Shown here: one piece after another, positions 17,318 to 27,000 of the stretch
Layout: every line of letters starts with the position of its first letter
How positions within the stretch are numbered: the stretch's first letter is position 1
Assembly: GCF_002949795.1 (NCBI RefSeq)
Contig: NZ_CP026692.1
Span: 3,704,545 to 3,768,544, forward strand
Source: Nostoc sp. 'Lobaria pulmonaria (5183) cyanobiont'
Lineage (GTDB): Bacteria; Cyanobacteriota; Cyanobacteriia; Cyanobacteriales; Nostocaceae
Reading direction: 5' to 3'
DNA length: 64,000 nucleotides
Notes under the pieces: model-generated
What the model saw: the letters and a program-made list of their open reading frames with translations, nothing else
Database searches by the model: none
Told to the model about the DNA's origin: nothing
Made by a program: the position numbers and the translations under genes

Positions 17318-18723
17318 TGAGTATTCAAGTATCTCAAAATCAGGCTTCCAACACCTTGGTAAATGGAGATCCTTACCTGAGTGAGTTGTTAAATCAATTT
17401 CAGGGATTGATTTTCGAGGAAGTTCCTCAGCCAGAAACATTTGCTTGGTTACAACAAGTGCGCGATCGCGCTGCTAATTTTGTCCGTCACTCAACTATCC
17501 CCACTACCCGTGAAGAAGAATGGCGATTTACTGATCTATCGTCTCTACGGCAAGTAAAATTCAATGTAGAGACACGAGGGTTTTGGTCTATAAAATTTGA
17601 TATCACACAACTGACTTTACCAGAAGCTGTTGATAGTCGGTTGGTGTTTGTCAACGGAGTTTTTGCGCCGGATCTGTCATCTGTTGCAGATTTGCCAGAA
17701 GGTATATGGGTGGAAGATTTAGCTGAATTTCCTTTAGAATATCGCGATCGCCTACAGAATTATTTAGCCCAACAAGAGGGTACGCAAGAAGTCTTCACTG
17801 CGTTGAATACTGCTGCTTTCACAAATGCATCTGTAGTATGGGTGGGAAAAAATGTTGTCGTAGAAACGCCAATTCATTTACTATTCCTGTCTATTCCTGG
17901 TAATTCACCGATACTATCACAACCTCGTTCTTTAGTAGTGGCTGAATCTGGTAGTAGTGTTACGCTCATTGAAGATTATCTGTATCAACCAACAAACATA
18001 GAAGATCCAGATCAAATACAACTTGGGGAAGTAGTTCACTTTACTAACGCAGTTACAGAAATCTGGGTTGAGGAAAATGCCCAGGTTAACCATACGCGAA
18101 TTCAGCGAGAAAGTGCAGAGGCTTTTCACATTGGTAAAACATCTGTCTCGCAAGCTCGTGATAGTCGATATACTTGTAATGCCATAAATTTAGGCGCGAA
18201 GTTGTCACGGCACAATTTAGAAATTTTGCAAACTGGTGAGCAGACAGAAACTACTCTCAATGGGTTGACGATGATTTCTAGTAAGCAGTTGTCTGATACT
18301 CACAGTGCGATCGCACTAAATCATCCTCACGGTACAACCGATCAATTGCATAAATGTATTGTAGGCGATCGCGCTCATGCGGTATTCAATGGTAAAGTTT
18401 TTGTACCCAAACTAGCGCAGTTGACAAATGCAGCCCAGTTGAATCGGAATTTGCTGCTATCATCGAAAGCCAGAGTTGATACCAAACCCCAATTGGAAAT
18501 TACTGCCGATAATGTCAAATGCGCTCACGGTGCTACCGTTAGCCAATTAGAAGATGACGAAATATTCTATCTGCAAAGTCGGGGAATTGATGAAAACGAT
18601 GCTCGGAAGTTGTTAGTTAACGCCTTCGCGGCTGAAGTCATCAATAAAATACCGATTCCCTCTCTGCGAGAAATCCTTTTAAACATAGTTAATAATCTTA
18701 AGTCCATATCGCCTGACTCTTGA
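17317..18723 (+). CDS. sufD: SufD, Fe-S scaffold subunit
   Basis: A 468-residue SufD, paralogous to SufB. The N-terminal helical region (EEEWRFTDLSSLRQVKF) is the SufD hallmark, and the beta-helix core ends in EDDEIFYLQSRGIDENDARK. The catalytic-side Cys/His region (KCAHGATVSQLEDDEIFYLQ) is intact. SufD binds SufC and SufB and is needed for iron entry into the scaffold. It begins at the last base of sufC and is followed by a repeat-rich gap before sufS. Confidence 0.95.
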   Translation: MSIQVSQNQASNTLVNGDPYLSELLNQFQGLIFEEVPQPETFAWLQQVRDRAANFVRHSTIPTTREEEWRFTDLSSLRQVKFNVETRGFWSIKFDITQLTLPEAVDSRLVFVNGVFAPDLSSVADLPEGIWVEDLAEFPLEYRDRLQNYLAQQEGTQEVFTALNTAAFTNASVVWVGKNVVVETPIHLLFLSIPGNSPILSQPRSLVVAESGSSVTLIEDYLYQPTNIEDPDQIQLGEVVHFTNAVTEIWVEENAQVNHTRIQRESAEAFHIGKTSVSQARDSRYTCNAINLGAKLSRHNLEILQTGEQTETTLNGLTMISSKQLSDTHSAIALNHPHGTTDQLHKCIVGDRAHAVFNGKVFVPKLAQLTNAAQLNRNLLLSSKARVDTKPQLEITADNVKCAHGATVSQLEDDEIFYLQSRGIDENDARKLLVNAFAAEVINKIPIPSLREILLNIVNNLKSISPDS

Positions 18724-18890
18724 GAAAATTTTAGATTTTAAATTTTGGATTTGGGATGAATATTCAAAATCCAAAGTTTAAAAAGGTTTCAAGCCCCAAT
18801 CCGAATTTTAGATGAAATTTTTCACTCTAAAATTCTGTGGAGTTAATCTAAAATCTAAAATCGTTAGACTGAGCGACTTGTACTGAGCGA

Positions 18891-18930
18891 AGTCGAAGTA
18901 AGTCGAAGTAAGTCGAAGTAAGCCGAAGTC
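18891..18930 (+). repeat. tandem 10-bp repeat (AGTCGAAGTA) upstream of sufS
   Basis: Three exact units and one variant (AGCCGAAGTC) form 40 bases of tandem repeat, preceded by TGAGCGA. They lie in the 238-base gap between sufD and sufS. This repeat type is prone to slippage, so copy number may vary between strains. Confidence 0.85.
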
Positions 18931-18961
18931 CCAAATCCCAAATTGTTTGACTAATCTACCA

Positions 18962-20224
18962 ATGACTTTCACTCCTACCAAAACCGTTGCTGATCAAGTT
19001 CGTGCTGACTTCCCGATTTTGCATCAGGAAGTTAACGAGAAACCTTTAGTTTATCTCGATAATGCAGCGACATCGCAAAAGCCTTTGTTCGTATTAAATA
19101 CCCTGCGGGATTACTACGAGCAATATAATGCTAACGTGCATCGCGGTGCCCATTCCCTCAGTGCTAAAGCTACCGATGCTTATGAAGGGGCGCGAGACAA
19201 AGTTGCTAAATTCATTAATGCTGCATCACGTCAGGAAATCGTTTATACCCGCAACGCAAGTGAGGCGATTAACCTAGTAGCCTACAGTTGGGGAATGAAC
19301 AATTTGCAGCCAGGAGATGAGATTATTCTCTCGGTGATGGAACACCATAGTAATATTGTGCCTTGGCAATTGGTGGCGCAAAAAACGGGTGCAGTACTGA
19401 AATTTGTAGAACTGACACCAGAAGAAACGTTTGATTTGTCACAGTTTAAAAAGCTGATTTCTGAGAAAACAAAATTGGTGTCAGTGGTTCATATTTCCAA
19501 TACTTTGGGTTGTATTAACCCAGTAGAAGAAATTGGTGCGATCGCACACAAATATGGTGCTAAATTCTTAGTTGATGCTTGCCAGAGTGTTCCCCACTAC
19601 CCTGTTGATGTGCAGAAGATAGATTGTGATTGGTTGGTAGCATCCGGTCACAAAATGTGCGCTCCAACTGGGATAGGATTTCTCTATGGCAAGTTGGAAT
19701 TGTTAGAATCAATGCCACCATTTTTTGGTGGTGGTGAGATGATTGCAGAGGTGTATTTAGACCATTCCACCTATGCAGAATTACCGCATAAATTTGAAGC
19801 CGGTACACCTGCAATTGGGGAAGCGATCGCACTTGGGGCTGCGATAGATTATCTTAGCAATATCGGCATGGATAAAATCCATGCCTACGAAGCAGAATTA
19901 ACAGCCTATTTGTTCCAAGAATTAGAGCAAATTCCCCAAATTAGAATTTACGGCCCTAAACCAAATGCTAAAGGGGAAGGTAGGGCTGCACTTGCGTCAT
20001 TCACCACCGGGGAAGTCCACGCCAACGACTTATCTACATTATTAGATCAAGAAGGCGTTGCCATTCGTTCTGGACATCATTGCACTCAACCATTACACCG
20101 TTACTTAGGTCTTGCTGCAACCGCACGAGCGAGTCTATCTTTCTACAACACCCGCGAGGAAATTGATGTTTTCATCAAAGCACTGAAAGAAACTCTGGAC
20201 TTTTTTGCGGGTTTCCTTGCTTAA
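18962..20224 (+). CDS. sufS: SufS, cysteine desulfurase (class II, PLP-dependent)
   Basis: A 420-residue cysteine desulfurase. The PLP-binding Lys is in [14 protein letters not shown], the cofactor-phosphate region is around [15 protein letters not shown], and the catalytic Cys is in [15 protein letters not shown]. The enzyme removes sulfur from L-cysteine as a persulfide and passes it to the Suf scaffold, normally via SufE or SufU; no sufE is visible next to it. I chose the ATG at 18962; an in-frame TTG five codons upstream is not needed. It is the last gene of sufBCDS and probably shares the SufR-controlled transcript, though the repeat-rich gap could hold its own promoter. Confidence 0.95.
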   Translation: MTFTPTKTVADQVRADFPILHQEVNEKPLVYLDNAATSQKPLFVLNTLRDYYEQYNANVHRGAHSLSAKATDAYEGARDKVAKFINAASRQEIVYTRNASEAINLVAYSWGMNNLQPGDEIILSVMEHHSNIVPWQLVAQKTGAVLKFVELTPEETFDLSQFKKLISEKTKLVSVVHISNTLGCINPVEEIGAIAHKYGAKFLVDACQSVPHYPVDVQKIDCDWLVASGHKMCAPTGIGFLYGKLELLESMPPFFGGGEMIAEVYLDHSTYAELPHKFEAGTPAIGEAIALGAAIDYLSNIGMDKIHAYEAELTAYLFQELEQIPQIRIYGPKPNAKGEGRAALASFTTGEVHANDLSTLLDQEGVAIRSGHHCTQPLHRYLGLAATARASLSFYNTREEIDVFIKALKETLDFFAGFLA

Positions 20225-20321
20225 AGTTACAAAATATTCAGACACTAATTGTGCCGATTATCAGCAACATAACTTGCTAATACTTGGCACAATTTAATTA
20301 TTTGGATTTTTGGTTCTTTTA

Positions 20322-20513
20322 TCCCTCTTCTGTCAGTCTCCGGAAACATTTGCCATTTCTGAATTCTAGAGCTTTTGTATAGCAAGCGTAGGCATCGCAC
20401 GATTCTTTTTTAATAACAAATCCAAGACCAATTTTTTTCTAATAGTATAGCTTGTATTGATTGCCTCATCAGGCTTCTAGCGATCGCCCTCCCGGAAAGT
20501 GACAGAAGAGGGA
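20322..20513. repeat. MITE-like element with TA target-site duplication
   Basis: The left end TCCCTCTTCTGTCAGTCTCC matches the inverted right end, TCCCTCTTCTGTCACTTTCC, at all but two positions. Both sides are flanked by TA, as expected for IS630/mariner-type transposition. There is no transposase inside the 192 bases. It sits directly after sufS, in the gene-free part of 20225-20530. Confidence 0.7.
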
Positions 20514-20534
20514 TAGTTAACAAAAGAGCGATCG

Positions 20535-20760
20535 CTTTGCAAAAACCTCAAAAATAAAGCGTAGACGCACAGCGGCTTGTCGTTAGACATCGCCTGTTGT
20601 GAAAAAGGAGCGATGTCTACGACGGGCTACGCCTACGCTTTACAGAAAATCTCAGAAACAAAGCGTAGATGCGTAGCGGCAAGTCGAGTAATATTGCCTT
20701 GCAGAAAACCTCAAAAACAAAGCGTAGATGTGTAGTGGCAAGTCGAGTGACATTGCTCGT
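20535..20760 (+). repeat. cluster 1 of a roughly 60-bp dispersed repeat (three copies)
   Basis: Copies start at about 20535, 20638 and 20698. Each begins CTTTrCArAAAaCCTCA (with small changes) and continues AAGCGTAGAyGCgTAGCGGC; the second and third are 60 bases apart. A copy of the 29-bp repeat lies between the first and second. Two more copies occur at 21403 and 21490. The frames across this block look accidental, so the stretch up to the toxin pseudogene is non-coding. Confidence 0.75.
20610..20638 (+). repeat. 29-bp short interspersed repeat, copy 3
   Basis: It differs from the copy at 5065 at one position (CTACGCC for CTGCGCC). It is embedded in the cluster of 60-bp repeats. Confidence 0.75.
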
Positions 20761-20770
20761 AATTATAGTG

Positions 20771-21067
20771 TTAGGTTGGCGTCTGCCAAGATTTTGGATC
20801 TCTGCGACCATGAAAAATTGCTGTCACTATTACTCGACTCGACACAATCCTATAGTATACAGCATAGGGAAATCGCTGCACTATTGCTCGTCGAATATCA
20901 CCGTAGACAATTACATAGGATTCTGGCATCTGAGAAATTCGATTCACCGTTTAGTCTACACAGTCTAAAAACTCGTCACCCAGAACGGGTTTCTGACTCT
21001 CGTACCAACTGTGTGCATCATTGAGTTCTTCTCGAACCTCTGGGCGAAATACCAGGACATAATTCAT
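20771..21067 (-). pseudogene. ParE/RelE-family toxin, inactivated by an in-frame stop
   Basis: From the ATG at 21067 the minus strand reads MNYVLVFRPEVREELNDAHS, a standard ParE/RelE toxin start, but codon 39 (20951-20953) is TAA. The same frame then continues for 59 codons with toxin-like sequence (RISQMPESYVIVYGDIRRAI, RFPYAVYYRIVSSRVIVTAI, FHGRRDPKSW) to a normal stop at 20771. Total length would be 98 residues, as expected for the family. The frame is preserved on both sides, so one substitution, for example GAA to TAA, would explain the loss. It overlaps the antitoxin gene by 4 bases (ATGA), the usual operon arrangement. Readthrough or a sequencing error are the alternatives. Confidence 0.82.
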
Positions 21068-21288
21068 TGCTGCCTCTTAATTGATGCTTTGATTTCTTCC
21101 CAAGTCAGCACATTATTTGGATTTGAATTATAGTCAGAAGTTCGACGATCAAGCTCTTGCTTTTGTGCATCGGTTAAATCAGGGTAAACTTGTTCCGCAG
21201 CGATAGTATCCCAAATTGCCTGTACAATACGGATTCTATCTTCAACACTGAGAGTTGCGATTTCGTTCAAAGTAGCTGTGATATCCAT
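21064..21288 (-). CDS. addiction-module antitoxin (TIGR02574/PF09720 family)
   Basis: A 74-residue protein of the addiction module component family: DITATLNEIATLSVEDRIRI, VQAIWDTI, then TDAQKQELDRRTSDYNSNPN and VLTWEEIKASIKR. This is the antitoxin half of a ParE-type toxin-antitoxin pair; such antitoxins wrap around the toxin and often bind their own promoter. I chose the ATG at 21288; an in-frame TTG nine codons upstream adds no family sequence. Its cognate toxin gene overlaps by 4 bases and carries a premature stop, so this antitoxin may be relict or act on related toxins elsewhere in the genome. Confidence 0.85.
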   Translation of the reverse strand: MDITATLNEIATLSVEDRIRIVQAIWDTIAAEQVYPDLTDAQKQELDRRTSDYNSNPNNVLTWEEIKASIKRQQ

Positions 21289-21315
21289 ACTGATTAACTT
21301 GGAGTGAGGAAGCAA

Positions 21316-21707
21316 CTAGTACACCTTAAATATAGCGGACAAGATTTTGTCCATCCAATTGAACGCTGTATATGTTTTGCTGCTCAACAGAGCGATCGCT
21401 CGCTTTGCAGAAAATCTCAAAAACAAAGCGTAGACACGTAGCGGCTTGTCGTTAGACATCGCCTGTTGTAGAAGAGTGAGTGCGATCGCCTTACAGAAAA
21501 CCTCGAAAACAAGGCTTAGACGCTTCTTCGGCTTGTCGTTAGACATCGCCTGTTGTGGAAGAGAGAGCGTTAGCGCAGCCCGCCACAGGCATCGCTTGTT
21601 GTGGAAGAGTGGTGCGGCGGTTATAACTCCAAAATGCAATTGCTCCTATAAAATGATAATGATATTGATTAAGCTTTTTACCTCTGATTCTGTTTGTTCA
21701 ACAACTC
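21316..21707. repeat. repeat-filled gap: cluster 2 of the roughly 60-bp repeat plus a 29-bp repeat
   Basis: Copies of the 60-bp repeat start at 21403 and 21490; each is followed by GGCTTGTCGTTAGACATCGC and CTGTTGT. The fourth copy of the 29-bp repeat lies at 21567-21595 on the minus strand. I see no gene here; the open frames come from the repeats. Confidence 0.7.
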
Positions 21708-22547
21708 TTAAAACCCAAAAGCTAAAGCATCCAACATATATTTACTTTTATCCCGTCCCACTTCCAGATAGATTTCCAATAATTCTTCATAAGCAGTTGC
21801 TCCCCCTATAATATTCCAAAACTCATTTCCGATAATTACAGCCTCTTCAAAAGGTAAATAGCTTTTTGCCTGCGTCCATTTATAATCAGCTTTGGTAATA
21901 CCATATGGATTATAAGGCATAGCATAGTAAGCTTGTAATTGAGGACGGTTTACACCGCGTAGTAAATGAAATCTAAGTAGACGTTGCAATACTTCTAAAC
22001 ATTGTCCTTTGTTTGGTTTAGGAGCTTTGATTTCAAATAAGAATTCTGTGCCGTCTTTCGCCAGAATATAAAGATCAGCGCGAACAATCTTCATTTCTAA
22101 ATCATCACTACGACGAGCATTAATAACTGCTGTTATCATCTGCTCAAAAGATGGCTTGGGTTGTTCTTTTTTCGTAGCAGATTCGTAATTTTGTTTCTGA
22201 AGTTCAGCTTCTGCAAAAGCAGCAATACTTACTTGCGATTTAATATCATAATTTCGACGTACATCTTGATGATGTTCTAGAGCAATTAAGCGAGCGCATT
22301 CTTCAAAAGAATTACCTAGCTTCGTACTCAAACCTCTTTCAAATTGGTTGATACGTATTAATTCTGGTGGAATCAGTGCTGCTTGAAATGGTTTCAATTC
22401 TCCATTATATGAGAATCTTGATAAATACTCTGCTGCATTATCTGGCTTTAAAATTTTACGCCCTTTATACTCATCAACAAGAGCCTTAATAAATCCTTCT
22501 AGATAACCTTTAATTACTGCACGAGTGTTTGAACTAATAGCTACCAT
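21708..22547 (-). CDS. TdeIII-family type II restriction endonuclease
   Basis: A 279-residue protein that matches the RE_TdeIII family: the opening VIKGYLEGFIKALVDEYKGR, the segment PFQAALIPPELIRINQFERG and the catalytic region. A PD-(D/E)xK-type core is seen as RADLYILAKDGTEFLFEIKA, where the Asp and the E-x-K triad bind Mg2+. TdeIII-type enzymes are known to cut GGNCC; that specificity is carried over by family only. The gene is 17 bases downstream of the cytosine methyltransferase on the same strand, a normal R-M arrangement. The frame is intact, so the enzyme may be active. Confidence 0.82.
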   Translation of the reverse strand: MVAISSNTRAVIKGYLEGFIKALVDEYKGRKILKPDNAAEYLSRFSYNGELKPFQAALIPPELIRINQFERGLSTKLGNSFEECARLIALEHHQDVRRNYDIKSQVSIAAFAEAELQKQNYESATKKEQPKPSFEQMITAVINARRSDDLEMKIVRADLYILAKDGTEFLFEIKAPKPNKGQCLEVLQRLLRFHLLRGVNRPQLQAYYAMPYNPYGITKADYKWTQAKSYLPFEEAVIIGNEFWNIIGGATAYEELLEIYLEVGRDKSKYMLDALAFGF

Positions 22548-22564
22548 GTTTTATTTGATTTTAT

Positions 22565-23962
22565 TTAACCTATGAAAATTATTTTTAACAAAGCTTTTGC
22601 TAAATGGTAAACGACAGGAACAGAAACCGCATTACCAAATTGATGCTTGGCTGTACTCTCACTTTCAGCGATTTTAAAAGTTTCTGGAAATCCTTGTAAT
22701 CTAGCGTAATCTTTGGCTGTTAAAGGTTTATAGTTCTTTTTAACATAAATTTCTTGAATAAAAGTTTGCTTATATGCTTCTGGTTCCTTACATTCTATAG
22801 ATATAGTTGCAACAAAGTCTCTAGTTCCAGTTGCTGTTAAAGTTCCAATAGCCTCAGCATGAGGCAAGAATATTTTAGAAATGCCATTAATTCCCGAAGA
22901 AATTTTAGAATTAATAAATTCATAGCCTTTACTCTCGATAAGACGTAGAATTTCTTTGGCTACTAAAGTATTTATTTCTTCCATCTGTAAACTAGGAATG
23001 AGAGCTTGTAATACTTCAAATTCTAAAGGATTACCATCTTTGAGTCCATAAATTTTCTTTCTTCTATTTCTCAATATAGTTTGACAAATGAACTTTTCTC
23101 TTAAAGTTGTTTCTATTAAGTCCCAAGAATGAATAGTAGTATGTCCATCTCTAATATCAGCAAAAGTGAAAAAATCATTTAATTCATCTATTTTTTGAAA
23201 TCTGCCTCTAGAACCTGGAATTTTACCATCAAAAAATAAAATTTCTGGGGGAAATTTTTTTTTCGCAAAATTACTATGTTGAATACCAGCAATTACATCA
23301 TAAAGTTTTAGCTGTTTATCTAAGGAGTTAGGAAAGGTAAAAGCCCAGCATTTTTCCAGATTATTTCTAATCCCAACAATAAATATCCTGTCTCTATCTT
23401 GAGGTAAACCAAAATCGTAGGAATTAAGTACCTGGTATTTAACTACATAACCACATGCTGTCAGATTATTAAGTATATACTCTAGGCTTTTTCTATTTCT
23501 TGGCTCTGTTAAACCTTTAACATTTTCAAATATAAATGCCTTCGGTTGGTTAGCTTTAACGACTCTAAAAACATCAATCCATAGCTTACCTCTAGGGTCG
23601 TCTAAACCTTGTAATTTACCAGCTATTGACCAAGGTTGACAAGGAACACCCCCAACTAACAAATCTATTTCAAACGGGAGCTTATTTAAATTAGTAATAT
23701 CTCCTAAATATGCTTCCTCAACATTGGCATAACGAATAAAATTATTTTGGTAAACTTTAATAGCCTCTTTATCAATTTCTGAATAGCCTAGACATATTCC
23801 TCCTAACTCTTGCAGAGGAATTCTAAATCCACCTATGCCAGCGAATAAATCTATAAATGTAAATTTTGATTGAAAACTTATAACATTTGCTGATTCAAAT
23901 AATTGAAATAATTCTAGTTGTTGAGCATAAACACTTGTTACCATGTGTTTGTTTTTGATCAT
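22565..23962 (-). CDS. DNA (cytosine-5) methyltransferase of the R-M pair
   Basis: A C5-cytosine methyltransferase. Motif I is FTFIDLFAGIGGFRI, motif IV is LLVGGVPCQPWSIAG with the catalytic Cys, motif VI is AFIFENVKGL, motif VIII is QDRDRIFIVGIR and motif X is QFGNAVSVPVVYHLA. The region between motifs VIII and IX, about 150 residues, is the target-recognition domain. The enzyme protects host DNA from the adjacent endonuclease, so it should modify the same site. The frame starts with a TTG at 24001, but the first ATG is at 23962, which avoids translating the terminator hairpin; a further ATG at 23944 is also possible. Confidence 0.92.
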   Translation of the reverse strand: MIKNKHMVTSVYAQQLELFQLFESANVISFQSKFTFIDLFAGIGGFRIPLQELGGICLGYSEIDKEAIKVYQNNFIRYANVEEAYLGDITNLNKLPFEIDLLVGGVPCQPWSIAGKLQGLDDPRGKLWIDVFRVVKANQPKAFIFENVKGLTEPRNRKSLEYILNNLTACGYVVKYQVLNSYDFGLPQDRDRIFIVGIRNNLEKCWAFTFPNSLDKQLKLYDVIAGIQHSNFAKKKFPPEILFFDGKIPGSRGRFQKIDELNDFFTFADIRDGHTTIHSWDLIETTLREKFICQTILRNRRKKIYGLKDGNPLEFEVLQALIPSLQMEEINTLVAKEILRLIESKGYEFINSKISSGINGISKIFLPHAEAIGTLTATGTRDFVATISIECKEPEAYKQTFIQEIYVKKNYKPLTAKDYARLQGFPETFKIAESESTAKHQFGNAVSVPVVYHLAKALLKIIFIG

Positions 23963-23991
23963 GCCTGATTCATAAATAAGATAGCAAATTT

Positions 23992-24012
23992 GGGCAGGCA
24001 AGATGCCTGCCC
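23992..24012 (-). terminator. hairpin between chlH and the methyltransferase gene
   Basis: GGGCAGGCA (23992-24000) pairs exactly with TGCCTGCCC (24004-24012) around a 3-base loop, 9 bases after the chlH stop. Only a short AT-rich tail follows, so it may be a terminator or an attenuating hairpin. Confidence 0.6.
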
Positions 24013-24020
24013 TTCAATGA

Positions 24021-27000
24021 CTATTCTATTCCTTCAATCCGGTCTTCAACTTCTTGGTACAACTCACGTAGGCGGTCTAAATTCTCCTCGCTAGTCTCCC
24101 AATAACCGCGTCCATTCACTTCCAACAAAGTTGATACAATCTTGCGGAAAGAATGGGGATTGAGGTTCAGCAACCGTTTTTGCATTTCTTCATCTTTGAT
24201 GAAGGTTTCGTTAGTATCCTCGTAAATCCAGTTATCCACAGCGCCGGCTGTTGCACTCCAACCTGTTGTATTTACTAACCGTTTGGAGAGTTCGCGCACA
24301 CCTTCATAACCGTGATTCAGCATCCCCTCATACCATTTGGGATTTAATAATTTGGTACGGGCATCTAAGCGCACAGTTTCTGATAATGTCCGCACTTGAG
24401 CGTTAGCTGTGGTTGTATCTGCAATATAAGATGCTGGTTTTTTACCATCACCCCGCAGACTTGCAACTAACTTAGTAGGATCTGAATCGAAGTAATGAGA
24501 AACATCCGTTAAGCTAATCTCAGAAGAATCGAGATTTTGGAAAGTTGCATCAGCAGTTTTCAATGTACTTTCAAAAATCTGCCGGGATTCGTCCATTATT
24601 CCGGGGTTATCGGAATTGAACGAGAAGGATTTCCGGTTGAGATACATGTTCTGCAACTCGGCTTCGCTATCCCAAGTGCTGTTTTCCACCGCCAAGTTGA
24701 TATTTGACGAATAGGAACCAGAAGCATTGGAAAAAACGCGAGTCGCTGCTTGACGCAGATTAATCCCCATATCTTCGGCTTGTTGCAAAGCGTGTTTGCG
24801 AACAAAGTTCATTTCTAAGGGTTCATCTGCCTCAGCTGCCATCTTCACGCCTTGGTCTAGTAGGTTCATTTGGTTGATGAACAAATCGCGGAATACACCA
24901 GAACAGTTGATCACCACATCAATCCTGGGGCGTCCCAACTCTTCTAGAGATATCAATTCCAACTTATTCACCCGTCCCAAGGCATCGGGAACTGGACGCA
25001 CGCCCACCATCCACATGATTTGTGCTAGGGATTCGCCGTAAGTTTTGATGTTATCGGTTCCCCAAAGAACGCAGGCGATAGTTTCTGGCCATTTACCTTC
25101 GTTTTCCACCTTGCTACGTGCCAAAAGCCTATCTACGACGATTTTGGCTGATTGTACTGCTGCTGTTGTTGGGATCGATTGGGGATCTAGAGCATGGATA
25201 TTCTTACCCGTGGGCAAGACATCCGGGTTGCGGATGGGATCACCACCAGGGCCAGGTAGGATGTACTCGCCTTCTAAGCCTCTGAGTAATGCTCCTAGTT
25301 CGTTGTCAGCACAAACTTGCTGGAGGCAGAATTCCAAATACTCAAATAGGGGTTTGAGTGTGGCTGTGTCAACTTTGGGATAACCCGCTTTATGCAATGC
25401 TTCTACCCAAGGCTCTTTTTTGCCCATGTTGAAGAAATTCAATCGGGAAACGAGAGAAACTCGTCCTTGTGCGTCGATTTGCTCTTGTACAAGGGCAGTA
25501 ACTGCTGCACGGGTTGCCAAGGTGATATCTTGCAATAACTGGACATCTTCTAAAATGCCTCGGTCATTATTTTGGTAAATATCGTCAATGTTACGCCCAA
25601 TGCTGTTAGCGATAATTCCCGGTAAGCCTTGAAGTTCTTCTTCTTGACGATCCAAGCTGGCGATATTGACGAGAGTTGCGATCGCTTCTTCTGCACTTGG
25701 CGGTTTCCCAATCACGTGCAACCCACAAGGCAACAACCGGGACTCGATTTCCATCAACCGGCGATAGACGTTGCCAACAATATTATCCCGCTCATCGGCA
25801 CTCATCTCTTTAGCATCGGTTTCTGGCAGATTGATGTCCTTATCCAGATTCACGATCCGGCATTTATCCATGATGCTGTTAACAATGGAAATACCGCGTC
25901 CACTATCTTTCAAGGTTTGATAGGAAGCAATTAACTCGCTGAGTTCCTTTAAACCTTTATACAAACCAGCATTTTCTGCCGGCGGTGTCAAGTAGGAAAT
26001 CGTTTCGGCATAACTCCGACGTTTGGCAATTGTCGCCTCACTCGGATTATTAGCTGCGTAGTAATACAAGTTGGGAATTGAGCCAATCAAGTTATCTGGA
26101 TAACAGTCGCCAGACATCCCCATCTGTTTACCTGGCATGAATTCCAAGGAACCGTGTGTACCAAAGTGCAGTACAGCGTCAGCTTTCCAAACTTGCTCTA
26201 GGTAAGTGTAGTAGGCAGCAAAACCGTGGTGAGGACTCGCTGAACGAGAGAACAACAACCGCATTGGATCGCCTTCATAACCAAATGTAGGTTGGACACC
26301 GATGAAGACGTTACCGAATTGCTTACCATAAATCAGCAGGTTTTGCCCATCACTATTGAGATGTCCAGGAGGTGGGCCCCAGTTCTCTTCTAGGCGGTGA
26401 GAGTAGGGGGTCAGCGCCTCGTACTCAGGAACCGACATTTTGTAAGCAATGTTCAGTTCTGGACTATTGTACTGCGCCTGGGCGTCATGGATGACTTCTT
26501 GCATCAACGCTTCGGCTGATTCTGGCAATTGGGGTAAGTCGTAGCCGTTATTTTTGAGGGCTTTCATTACCTCGTAGATGGAACCGAATACATCCAAGTA
26601 AGCGGCGGTTCCGACGTTGCCTTTATCTGGCGGGAAGCTGAAAACGGTGATGGCGACTTTTTTATCCAGTTTTGGCTTGCGGCGCAGATTTGCCCATTTT
26701 AAGGCGCGTTCGGCTACAGCTTCAACCCGATCGCGCAGGGCGATCGCTTTGCCTGTAGTCCCATCTCTACCCGATAATATAATCGGCTCAATTGCCCCAT
26801 CCAATTCAGGAATTGCAATTTGCAAAGCTACTTGAATTGGATGTAACCCTAAATCGCTATCCATCCACTCTTCTGTGGTTTGGAATACTAAGGGTAACGC
26901 CACCATGTAAGGACGGTTTAAGCGTTTGAGTGACTCAATTGCTTTGGGATGATCTTGTCTGGCTGGGCCACCTACTAAAGCAAAACCAGTCAGCGATATC

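Noticed and set aside
20617..21024. Several overlapping 64-100-codon frames on both strands
   Set aside because: They lie on the 60-bp repeats or antisense to the ParE-type pseudogene, and their sequences simply translate these.
20535..21600. Possible CRISPR array
   Set aside because: Units are about 60 bp, imperfect, irregularly spaced and without unique spacers or cas genes.
25045..25383. 112-codon plus-strand frame inside chlH
   Set aside because: It is fully antisense to a conserved ChlH region, so it is a shadow.
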